Below are positions 22,740 to 30,308 of a DNA stretch of 64,000 nt, one piece after another; position 1 is the stretch's first letter, and every line of letters starts with the position of its first letter. The position numbers and the translations under genes were made by a program. The notes below the pieces were generated by a model. The model saw nothing but the letters and a program-made list of their open reading frames with translations. It was not told the DNA's origin and did not search any database. Source of the DNA: JAAEPI01 sp964352625 (GTDB taxonomy: Bacteria; Bacteroidota; Bacteroidia; Cytophagales; Cyclobacteriaceae); NCBI GenBank assembly GCA_964352625.1, contig CAYGSD010000002.1, forward strand, positions 62,001 through 126,000, in the 5' to 3' direction.

Positions 22740-24794
22740 ATGATTAGATATGTGGTAGCGGCTTTGGCCGTTCTTGGCTCGCTCACCGGTTTTTCACAGA
22801 TATTCAATCCTGTTTCTTGGGAGTATGATAGTCGCCAGGTTGCGGCAGACGAATATGATCTAATATTCATGGCCACTGTGGAAGATGGCTGGTATGTATA
22901 TTCTCAATTCATAGATGAGGGTGGCCCGATCCCGACGGCATTCATTTTCGACGGAGATCATTTTGAAATACTAGGTGAGGCTGAAGAGGAGAGTGCACAT
23001 AAGAAAGAAGGGATGGATCCGGTTTTTGAGATGCATGTGATCAAATATGCCAAGCTTGTCACCTTCACGCAAAGAGTAAAAATCACTGATTTCAGCAAGC
23101 CAATTGTAGGCTATCTGGAGTACATGACGTGCGACGACAGCAAATGCCTGGCTCCCACCGAGGAGGATTTTTCCTTTGAATTGAAGGACTCTGGAAGATT
23201 TGGTAAGACGGAGAAGAAAGAAAAAGAGCCCGAAAAGCCTGATGAACCAAAGGAGGACAGCAACACAGAAATAGCGTCAGATTCTGCCAATGTTTCGGAT
23301 GAAGTTGTGAACCCTGCACCAACCTCGGAATTTGAAATAACCAACGAGCCGCTTGCCGAATGCGGAGAGCCTTTGGTTGTCAAAAAAACGAACTGGGGAA
23401 TTTTCATACTAGGTTTTCTTGGTGGCCTGATCGCATTGCTGACACCTTGCGTATTCCCGATGATTCCACTCACAGTGAGTTTCTTCACCAAAGGAGATTC
23501 TGCTAAAAGCAAAGGACTCGGAAATGCCGCGCTCTACGGATTCTTCATTCTTTTGGTCTACGTATTACTGAGCGTTCCATTTCATCTGATGGACAACCTG
23601 AACCCCGACATCCTCAATGAGATTTCCACGAATGTCTGGCTCAATGTGATCTTCTTCATTGTCTTCATCGTTTTCGCCTTTTCCTTTTTTGGCTATTACG
23701 AACTCACCCTTCCTAGCAGCTGGACCAATAAAGCAAGTCAGGCAGAATCCACGGGTGGAGTCATCGGCATCTTCTTTATGGCGCTCACACTCGCTTTGGT
23801 TTCGTTCTCCTGCACTGGCCCTATTCTCGGTTCATTATTGGCGGGCTCCATCACGCCACAAGGGGGAGCTACGCAATTGACAATGGGTATGAGTGGGTTT
23901 GGTCTGGCACTTGGGTTACCATTTGCCCTATTTGCCGCTTTTCCAGGATGGATCAAGAAGCTACCAAAGTCTGGTGGCTGGATGAATAATCTAAAAATGG
24001 CTTTAGGATTTATCGAGCTTGCCCTGGCGCTCAAGTTCCTATCGAATGCCGATTTGGTTGAGCATTGGGGAATTTTGAAAATCGAAGTTTTCCTAGGAGT
24101 ATGGATTCTTATTTTCGTCGCAATGGGCGTTTATTTTATCAGAAAATTAAAATTGCAGGATGGTTTCTTGGCCACAAACCTGAAGCCTCGAGCAGCTTCC
24201 GTTGGTGTGATCGCTTTCCTGGCGGCCATTTATCTTTCAACCGGGTTTCGGTACAATGAGGCCACCAAATCTTTCACTCCGCTGAAGTTGTTAAGCGGAC
24301 TGGCTCCACCTGTAGGGTACAGTTTTTTGTATCCAAATGACTGCCCGCAAAACCTCAATTGTTTCAAGGACCTTGATGAGGGAGTGGCTTATGCGCAGGA
24401 GCAACAAAAGCCAATCATGCTTGACTTCACTGGTCATGCCTGTGTGAATTGCCGAAAGATGGAGGAACATGTGTGGCCGGATCCAAGGGTGTACAAATTG
24501 CTTCGAGATGACTATGTGCTTATTTCCTTGTATGTAGATGATCGGGAGGAATTGCCGGAAGACCAGAAAGTCACAGTAGAAAGAGCCACGGGAGGCACAC
24601 GAACTTTGAGGACGGTCGGTCAGAAGTGGGCGCATTTTCAGACGGAGACCTTCAAGATCAATTCACAGCCTTTTTATGCTTTGCTGAGCCCGAGCGGAGA
24701 ACTGCTGAATCATCCGGTGGCGTACACGCCCGATTCGGATAAGTATGCTGCTTTCTTGGAATGCGGCCTAAGTACTTTCAAGAGTTTGGATTAA
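22740..24794 (+). CDS. dsbD: thiol:disulfide interchange protein DsbD
   Basis: The product (684 residues) has all three parts of DsbD. The periplasmic alpha domain (25-150) holds Cys131/Cys136 (MTCDDSKC). An acidic linker (160-210) follows. The eight-helix CcdA-like core has Cys237 in LTPCVFPMIPLTVSFF and Cys358 in SCTGPILGSLL, the redox pair in the membrane. The C-terminal thioredoxin domain has Cys568-Val-Asn-Cys571 (HACVNCRKME). DsbD carries electrons from cytoplasmic thioredoxin to periplasmic proteins. It is a single gene after the kinase; the 27302 thioredoxin could be one of its partners. Confidence 0.96.
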   Translation: MIRYVVAALAVLGSLTGFSQIFNPVSWEYDSRQVAADEYDLIFMATVEDGWYVYSQFIDEGGPIPTAFIFDGDHFEILGEAEEESAHKKEGMDPVFEMHVIKYAKLVTFTQRVKITDFSKPIVGYLEYMTCDDSKCLAPTEEDFSFELKDSGRFGKTEKKEKEPEKPDEPKEDSNTEIASDSANVSDEVVNPAPTSEFEITNEPLAECGEPLVVKKTNWGIFILGFLGGLIALLTPCVFPMIPLTVSFFTKGDSAKSKGLGNAALYGFFILLVYVLLSVPFHLMDNLNPDILNEISTNVWLNVIFFIVFIVFAFSFFGYYELTLPSSWTNKASQAESTGGVIGIFFMALTLALVSFSCTGPILGSLLAGSITPQGGATQLTMGMSGFGLALGLPFALFAAFPGWIKKLPKSGGWMNNLKMALGFIELALALKFLSNADLVEHWGILKIEVFLGVWILIFVAMGVYFIRKLKLQDGFLATNLKPRAASVGVIAFLAAIYLSTGFRYNEATKSFTPLKLLSGLAPPVGYSFLYPNDCPQNLNCFKDLDEGVAYAQEQQKPIMLDFTGHACVNCRKMEEHVWPDPRVYKLLRDDYVLISLYVDDREELPEDQKVTVERATGGTRTLRTVGQKWAHFQTETFKINSQPFYALLSPSGELLNHPVAYTPDSDKYAAFLECGLSTFKSLD

Positions 24795-24804
24795 CCCTGT
24801 TGGA

Positions 24805-25089
24805 TTAACCTTGAATGAGCGAAAAAGCCTGTGGCTTTCCAGCAAACAGAGCTTTTGTCCGCCTCCAAGTTTCATCGAATAGCTCCGAATGCCGGTAGGC
24901 ATCCAGTGCGGCTTGGTCATCCCATTTGCTGAAAGTGTATCTCACATTTTCCAGATCAGGGTCGGTACACATTTCCACATGCTGGCAGCCTGGAAATCCG
25001 GAAATTTTAGACTGCACTTCTTCAAAGAGATGCCGAAAATCATCAAGCTTGTCGGTTTGAAACTCCATTCGCACGATTCGTAGCAGCAT
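24805..25089 (-). CDS. antibiotic-biosynthesis-monooxygenase-fold (ABM) protein
   Basis: The product (94 residues) matches the dimeric ferredoxin-like ABM fold: LLRIVRMEFQTDKLDDFRHLFEEVQSKISGFPGCQHVEM, then YTFSKWDDQAALDAYRHSELFDETWRRTKALFAGKPQAFSL. Members include YgiN-like quinol monooxygenases and heme-degrading enzymes; the residues seen do not settle which. It starts four bases after the stop of the SAM hydrolase gene and is probably co-transcribed with it. Confidence 0.85.
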   Translation of the reverse strand: MLLRIVRMEFQTDKLDDFRHLFEEVQSKISGFPGCQHVEMCTDPDLENVRYTFSKWDDQAALDAYRHSELFDETWRRTKALFAGKPQAFSLIQG

Positions 25090-25093
25090 ACCC

Positions 25094-25870
25094 TTATTGA
25101 TTGAATTCTATTGAAACCAAAGCATCTTTTCTCAATCCAAGTAACTCAGAAGCTCGTCCTTTGTTGATGCCAATTTCGAGGAGGCCATCACTGTTGAAAA
25201 GCACAAAACAATCACCGTCCTCCACATCAGAATAATGAGAATGCAGTCTGGTGAAAACCTCTCGAGAAAACCGGACCGTGTATCCCGGCTCACCGCCATT
25301 TAGTTTACAAATGTTATCAAAATCCGTCTTGTTGATGTTTGTGATCAGGTTGCCATAGTGATCGATATGAATGACTTGGCCAACCATTTCACGCTTAGTT
25401 GCCTTGAGCTGTCGATCCATTTTGATTTCAAGGTTCATCGCTTGATTACCCACTGACTGCAGCGATTCTCCCTTGGCCAATCGAGCAGCAATGGGGCCTA
25501 GCACCGAGCGCGTTTCGAAGGAATTGCCCATTGGCGGCAGCTCCACGGCAAAGCCGATGGGGGTGGAACTAATCAAATTAAAAATCCCTGAATCGTGAGC
25601 TACAAAAAAATGCCCATCTATTTCCACGGCCACCATCCTTGCATTCCTTTTCGTCACAGGATTTACGGAAATCAAATGAACAGTGCCCTTTGGGAATTGC
25701 TGAAAAACAGACTTGATCACGTAAGCCGCATGAGAGATGTCATGGCGGTTGATCTGGTGAGAAATGTCCACAATCTGCTGCGAGGGACTTTTGGCAAGAA
25801 TGCTTGCTTTCACGGCCGCCACGTAGTGATCTTTCTCACCAAAATCGGATAGAAAAGTTATGATGGCCAT
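25094..25870 (-). CDS. SAM hydrolase (adenosyl-chloride synthase family, DUF62)
   Basis: The product (258 residues) belongs to the SAM hydroxide adenosyltransferase family: ITFLSDFGEKDHYVAAVKA (motif with the SAM-binding Asp), IVDISHQINRHDISHAAYVI with the conserved DISH, VISVNP, FVAHDSGIFNLI and a C-terminal beta barrel with QVIHIDHYGNLITNIN. Known members split SAM with water into adenosine and methionine, while fluorinase and chlorinase use halide. The Asp-His-type active site and absence of halogenase loop features point to the hydrolase. A tail contains the ABM gene four bases downstream. Confidence 0.92.
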   Translation of the reverse strand: MAIITFLSDFGEKDHYVAAVKASILAKSPSQQIVDISHQINRHDISHAAYVIKSVFQQFPKGTVHLISVNPVTKRNARMVAVEIDGHFFVAHDSGIFNLISSTPIGFAVELPPMGNSFETRSVLGPIAARLAKGESLQSVGNQAMNLEIKMDRQLKATKREMVGQVIHIDHYGNLITNINKTDFDNICKLNGGEPGYTVRFSREVFTRLHSHYSDVEDGDCFVLFNSDGLLEIGINKGRASELLGLRKDALVSIEFNQ

Positions 25871-25927
25871 TCAGGAATTAGAATATTCTTTAATTTGTGA
25901 GACAAACTTAAAAACAATAAAAACCAT

Positions 25928-26872
25928 TTGTTAGAAAAGGTCATCACCCTCGAAAATATTTCCCTTGTCGATTTTTTAGGCATTGAAAATGAGAACATTA
26001 AAGAAATCTCATCTGCTTTTCCTGAAAGCAAAATTGTCAGCCGTGGAAATGAAATCAGAATCAAAGGAACCGCCCCGCAAATTCTGAAAATTAATGAACT
26101 GGTGCAGTCGCTGATGGCGCACTATCACAAATTCGGTAAAGTATCGCACGACAATGTGAAAGAGTACATTTCAGATGGCGAGAATAGCAGCGAGTTGAAG
26201 AAGGAAGAGAATGTGCTTGTGTTTGGGACTCGTGGGGTGAAAATCGCTCCTAAAACGCTGAACCAAAAGCAACTGGTGGATGCAGTACGACAGAATGATT
26301 TGGTATTTGCCCTTGGCCCTGCCGGAACGGGAAAAACCTACGTGTCGGTGGCGTTGGCCGTGCAGGCATTGAAAAACAAGGAAGTCAGGAAAATAATTAT
26401 CACGAGACCAGCCGTGGAGGCTGGAGAGAATCTTGGATTCTTGCCCGGTGACCTCAAAGAGAAAATCGATCCATACTTGAGGCCCATTTATGATGCGCTG
26501 AACGACATGATTCAGTCAGAGAAACTTCGTAATTACATGGAGACTGGCGTGGTGGAAATAGCGCCATTGGCCTACATGCGAGGAAGAACGCTTAACAACG
26601 CATTCATCCTGCTAGACGAGGCTCAGAACACCACTCAGATGCAGATCAAAATGTTTCTGACCAGAATCGGTCCTGAATCCAAGGTGATTGTGACAGGCGA
26701 TACCTCTCAAATTGATTTGCCTCCAAGGCAGAAATCAGGACTTATTCAGGCTGTTGAGGTGCTCAAGGATGTGAAAGGAATAGGGTTTGTCACGTTGGAT
26801 GAGAAGGATGTTGTACGTCATCGCTTGGTTAGAGAAATAATAAAGGCATACAGAAAACATGCTGAAGAATGA
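25928..26872 (+). CDS. PhoH-family ATPase
   Basis: The product (314 residues from TTG 25928) has an N-terminal KH-like part (IVSRGNEIRIKGTAPQILKINELVQ) and the PhoH P-loop domain: Walker A GPAGTGKT (130-137), RPAVEAGENLGFLPGDLKEK, Walker B AFILLDEAQNTTQMQMK-like segment and VTGDTSQIDLP. PhoH proteins of the YbeZ type couple ATP hydrolysis to RNA metabolism and ribosome maturation in concert with YbeY. No better start codon exists downstream without losing the conserved N-terminus. Its stop overlaps the GNAT gene by four bases. Confidence 0.93.
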   Translation: MLEKVITLENISLVDFLGIENENIKEISSAFPESKIVSRGNEIRIKGTAPQILKINELVQSLMAHYHKFGKVSHDNVKEYISDGENSSELKKEENVLVFGTRGVKIAPKTLNQKQLVDAVRQNDLVFALGPAGTGKTYVSVALAVQALKNKEVRKIIITRPAVEAGENLGFLPGDLKEKIDPYLRPIYDALNDMIQSEKLRNYMETGVVEIAPLAYMRGRTLNNAFILLDEAQNTTQMQIKMFLTRIGPESKVIVTGDTSQIDLPPRQKSGLIQAVEVLKDVKGIGFVTLDEKDVVRHRLVREIIKAYRKHAEE

Positions 26873-27309
26873 CTAATTACAAGATTCTAGAAGCAAATAC
26901 ACCTGAGCTTAAGAAAAAGCTCTTTGCGATTAGACAGGAGGTTTTTGTGGTTGAACAAGAGGTGGACCCGGACGAGGAGTTCGATGAATTTGAAGACATA
27001 TCCACGCACTTTGTAGCGCTTGATGCAAACGATGATCCGATCGGTTCGGCTCGATGGAGAGAGACTAAGAACGGAATTAAACTGGAGCGATTCGCGGTGA
27101 AGGCCACACGAAGAGGGGATGGAATCGGGGGAGCGCTCGTTCAGGCGGTTCTGGATAATATTGAAAAATCTAAAGGCAAGGGGAATCTGCTCTATATGCA
27201 TGCCCAGCTAAAGGCGATCCCTTTGTATGAGCGATTCGGTTTTCAGAAGAAAGGGGAGCAATTCGAGGAGTGCAATATCCAGCACTACTCGATGGAGAAG
27301 ATTAATTAA
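26869..27309 (+). CDS. GNAT family N-acetyltransferase, ElaA-like
   Basis: The product (146 residues) has the GNAT fold: LFAIRQEVFVVEQEVDPDEEFDEFED, strand DPIGSARWRE, LERFAVKATRRGDGIGGALVQAVLDNI with the acetyl-CoA pyrophosphate loop RxGDGIGG, and LHAQLKAIPLYERFGFQKKGEQFEE. This pattern resembles ElaA and related small acetyltransferases whose acceptors are unknown. Start overlaps the phoH stop (ATGA), so they are translationally coupled. It converges with the thioredoxin gene, the stops overlapping by eight bases. Confidence 0.9.
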   Translation: MTNYKILEANTPELKKKLFAIRQEVFVVEQEVDPDEEFDEFEDISTHFVALDANDDPIGSARWRETKNGIKLERFAVKATRRGDGIGGALVQAVLDNIEKSKGKGNLLYMHAQLKAIPLYERFGFQKKGEQFEECNIQHYSMEKIN

Positions 27310-27739
27310 ACGCCCGATCGAGATGCTGCACATAGCTGGCGGCACCACCTCGCTGATAGCCGGTCCTTAACACCACTTGCTGGTTTGCTTTGGCCAAGAG
27401 TATGGTTGGAAAACCTCTGACGGCAAACTGCTGAACCAGCTTTTGATTCTGAATTTTGATTTCTTTTGGTTGTGGCGTCCGTCTGGGATAATCAAGTTTT
27501 AACAAAACCAATTTCTCTTTGGCATACTTCTGAAACTCTGGCTGAGTGAAAACTTCAGCATCTAATTTTCTGCACCAGCCACACCAATCGGACCCGGTGA
27601 AATTCAGCAACACGTACTTGTTTTCTTTCTTCGCTTTTACAAAAGCAGCTTCATAATCTGTCATCCATTCATTTTCCACGACTGGAGAATTGGCCGATGA
27701 AAGAAACAGCATTGCTATTGATAGCATCAAAATTTTCAT
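27302..27739 (-). CDS. periplasmic thioredoxin-family protein
   Basis: The product (145 residues) has a signal peptide MKILMLSIAMLFLSSANS and a thioredoxin fold: YEAAFVKAKKENKYVLLNFTGSDWCGWCRKL with active-site Cys53-Gly-Trp-Cys56, VLLKLDYPRR and the cis-proline loop RGFPTILLA. The insert and CGWC active site match the thioredoxin_7 type frequent in Bacteroidota. It may reduce or isomerise periplasmic disulfides and be fed by DsbD. A -7-like element five bases before the ATG predicts a nearly leaderless mRNA. Confidence 0.9.
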   Translation of the reverse strand: MKILMLSIAMLFLSSANSPVVENEWMTDYEAAFVKAKKENKYVLLNFTGSDWCGWCRKLDAEVFTQPEFQKYAKEKLVLLKLDYPRRTPQPKEIKIQNQKLVQQFAVRGFPTILLAKANQQVVLRTGYQRGGAASYVQHLDRAFN

Positions 27740-27744
27740 AACCC

Positions 27745-27752
27745 AAACTTAA
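27745..27752 (-). promoter_or_regulatory. -7 element five bases before the thioredoxin gene
   Basis: On the reverse strand TAAGTTTG fits TAnnTTTG; only GGTTA separates it from the ATG at 27739. The -33 element is weak (TTCC). Confidence 0.45.
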
Positions 27753-27806
27753 ATAGTCTCAGAAAATAACGGAAGAATTTAATCGATGTTATCGCTAAAT
27801 GTCGTC

Positions 27807-27836
27807 TTGATTTAAATCTAACCTTCGTTATATTTA
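27807..27836 (+). promoter_or_regulatory. candidate comEC promoter
   Basis: TTG at 27807, a 19-base spacer, then TATATTTA (one mismatch to TAnnTTTG) ends seven bases before the comEC ATG. Confidence 0.4.
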
Positions 27837-27843
27837 ACGGAAC

Positions 27844-29985
27844 ATGCACACGTGGAATAGATTTCCTTTTGTACGATTTGCCTTTGCGGGTATAGCGGGC
27901 ATTGTCCTCTACGAGTATTTCGCAGACTGGTGGGGCAGTCCACAAGAACTGATGATATACTTGGTTGGCTTCTTCCTCATTTCCTGGATGATCGCAGTTC
28001 CATTGAAAATAGGACAAATTCATTTCATCAGTGGAGTTGCTGCACTGGCCATCATTGCCTATTCATTCGGCTGGGTGTCTTCCAAGAATCGTCCGTTGGA
28101 TAATCCGGCACATTGGCGGCATATAAACGAGAGAATTGTGGCGTTCGAGGGGAGGGTCACTTCGGATGTGTTGGAGAAAAACACCACACGTAGGTACACC
28201 GTGGAACTTTCTGAAGTAAGAACCACCACACGAAGGAGACAGGTGATTGGCAATCTTCATTTGTATGTCAAGAAAATAGGAAGACCGGCCTATCTCCGAC
28301 CTGACCTCATTCTCAAATATGGAGATGTCATTCATGTCATGGCCAATCCGTCTGAGATACCACCACCCACCAATCCCGAGGAGTTCAATTACTCGGCGTA
28401 CATGGAGCGCCAGCACGTGCATGGCCAGTGCTTTATCCAAGAAGACAGAATTGAAGTTTTCAAGAATGATCCTGAGCATAAGACCCTTGCTTTTGCCTTT
28501 CAAATCCGTGAGTATTTACGTGATAAAATCGTGCGATACATTCCTCAAGAAGAGGAGCAGGCCATTGCTCTAGCTCTTCTGCTGGGCATCAAAGACTATC
28601 TCTCGGAAGATTTAAAACGGGCGTATGCGTCAGCCGGGGCAATGCATGTGTTAGCCGTTTCCGGCCTGCATGTAGGTATTTTGTACCTGATCCTGCTTGG
28701 GTTTTTAAAACCGCTTCAGAAACTGAAATATGGTAAAGTGCTCATTGCCGTTATTGCCATTAGTATCATCTGGCTTTATACGTTCATTACCGGCATGTCA
28801 CCGTCTGTGCTAAGAGCCGCAGTTATGTTTTCTGTTTTTGCCACCAGCAGTGCCATGAACAGAGACAATAACATTTACAATTCGCTGGGCATTGCTGCTT
28901 TTATCCTGCTCCTTTGGGAGCCGAATCTATTGTTCTCGGTTGGCTTTCAGCTTTCATTCTTGGCCCTCACGGGAATAGTCTACTTGCAACCCAAGATTTA
29001 TCACAGACTGTATGTCAGCAATCCTTTTCTTAATAAAGTGTGGGAGATCACAGCCGTTTCTATCGCCGCTCAGATTTCTACTCTTCCACTTACCATTTAT
29101 TATTTTCATCAGTTCCCTACCTACTTTTTTCTATCGAATTTGGTGGTGATTCCCGGAGCAATGATTATCATGGTTTTTGGGATTTTTACATTAATTGTAG
29201 GTACTCTCCATGACTTCACCGGATTCGTCTTTGGGTTTTTCCTTGGAGGAATAATCGAGTTAATGAATTTTCTCGTTGGTCTAGTCGAGCAAATCCCAGG
29301 TAGTTTAATCACCTGGCTTTACTTTGATGATCTGCAAGTGATCCTTGTGTACGCTTTCCTTATAATTCTTTTGCTTGGGTTTTTTCATAAGAGCCTTTCT
29401 TACCTAACCACTGCAACCCTCACCATCTGTTTTGTTTTTGGTTGGTCGGCCTCCCTGCGGTGGAATCAATTGCAAGAACAGGAGTTGGTGATTTATGATA
29501 TTTCAGGAACCACAGCTATTGACCTGATAAAGGGCGAGTCGGCTTCCTTATTTGTTGAATCAAGAGATCAAGCGAATCATGAACTACTAAAATTTCAGAT
29601 TGATCCCTATCGAAGAAGAAAGCGGCTTAATCCTTATCATGAAAACCTTCAGGAGTTCAATGCGGTAGCAATTACGAAAGGAGCACTTAAGTATGGAGAC
29701 TTGGCCAATCATCGCATCCTCATCCTCGACTCCTTGCTCACAGGCCTTTCGATTGAGAAACCGCTTGAAGCAGATATTATGGTCATCAATAACCAATCAG
29801 TGAAAAGTATCGATTGGCTTCAAAAAAACTTCAAGTTCAAAACATTGGTCATCGGATCGGATAACTCTACCTATTATTCCGAATGGATCAAGAAGGAGCT
29901 AAAAGCCAAAAATATAAGCGCTCACAGTCTCCTTATTGATGGCAGTTGGAGTCAGAAGATTCCAAGAAGGAGACGAAAAACTTAG
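27844..29985 (+). CDS. comEC: ComEC/Rec2 family DNA-translocation protein
   Basis: The product (713 residues) begins with three hydrophobic helices and an OB-like domain (100-210), followed by the competence core with LALLLGIKDYLSEDLKRAYASAGAMHVLAVSGLHVGILY, MSPSVLRAAVMFS and further helices to about residue 530. ComEC imports single-stranded DNA across the inner membrane in transformation. The C-terminal 170 residues start like a metallo-beta-lactamase domain (LVIYDISGTTAIDLIKGE) but lack the HxHxDH metal site, so the nuclease part is degenerate, as often in Bacteroidota. It stands alone with a promoter-like element just before it. Confidence 0.9.
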   Translation: MHTWNRFPFVRFAFAGIAGIVLYEYFADWWGSPQELMIYLVGFFLISWMIAVPLKIGQIHFISGVAALAIIAYSFGWVSSKNRPLDNPAHWRHINERIVAFEGRVTSDVLEKNTTRRYTVELSEVRTTTRRRQVIGNLHLYVKKIGRPAYLRPDLILKYGDVIHVMANPSEIPPPTNPEEFNYSAYMERQHVHGQCFIQEDRIEVFKNDPEHKTLAFAFQIREYLRDKIVRYIPQEEEQAIALALLLGIKDYLSEDLKRAYASAGAMHVLAVSGLHVGILYLILLGFLKPLQKLKYGKVLIAVIAISIIWLYTFITGMSPSVLRAAVMFSVFATSSAMNRDNNIYNSLGIAAFILLLWEPNLLFSVGFQLSFLALTGIVYLQPKIYHRLYVSNPFLNKVWEITAVSIAAQISTLPLTIYYFHQFPTYFFLSNLVVIPGAMIIMVFGIFTLIVGTLHDFTGFVFGFFLGGIIELMNFLVGLVEQIPGSLITWLYFDDLQVILVYAFLIILLLGFFHKSLSYLTTATLTICFVFGWSASLRWNQLQEQELVIYDISGTTAIDLIKGESASLFVESRDQANHELLKFQIDPYRRRKRLNPYHENLQEFNAVAITKGALKYGDLANHRILILDSLLTGLSIEKPLEADIMVINNQSVKSIDWLQKNFKFKTLVIGSDNSTYYSEWIKKELKAKNISAHSLLIDGSWSQKIPRRRRKT

Positions 29986-30039
29986 TTTTTGTTCGTCAAT
30001 CTTTTTTCTCGAAAATTCGAAAAGAAATATGCAAGGAAG

Positions 30040-30047
30040 TAGATTTG
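30040..30047 (+). promoter_or_regulatory. -7 element of the oxaloacetate decarboxylase operon
   Basis: TAGATTTG matches TAnnTTTG, 17 bases before the oadG ATG; TTCG lies 20 bases upstream of it as a weak -33 element. Confidence 0.45.
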
Positions 30048-30064
30048 AGTACAACCATTAGCTC

Positions 30065-30295
30065 ATGACTCCCGAAATATCCTCAGCACTTACCCTTCTT
30101 GCAATTGGCATGATCACTGTTTTTGTGGTTCTGCTTTTGGTTGTGATCACTGGCAATATTTTGATCAGGCTTGTCAATCGATTTGTGCCTGAAAGTAAGG
30201 ATGGAATTTCGGATAAGACACTGGCGGTACTTACTGCGGCAGTCGAGTCTGTCACGGGTGGAAAGGGAAAAATAACCAAAATCGAGAAGCAATAA
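30065..30295 (+). CDS. oadG: oxaloacetate decarboxylase gamma subunit
   Basis: The 76-residue product has one N-terminal helix (SALTLLAIGMITVFVVLLLVVITGNILI) and the conserved RLVNRFVPE motif, followed by a short charged tail, as in OadG. This subunit anchors the alpha subunit to the membrane beta subunit. It is the first of three genes (13 bases to oadA) for a sodium-pumping decarboxylase. Confidence 0.88.
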   Translation: MTPEISSALTLLAIGMITVFVVLLLVVITGNILIRLVNRFVPESKDGISDKTLAVLTAAVESVTGGKGKITKIEKQ

Positions 30296-30308
30296 TCCAA
30301 AGAATAAG

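Noticed and set aside
25871..25927. SAM riboswitch near the SAM hydrolase gene
   Set aside because: The leader of about 30 bases is far too short and holds no conserved SAM-I or SAM-II pairing.
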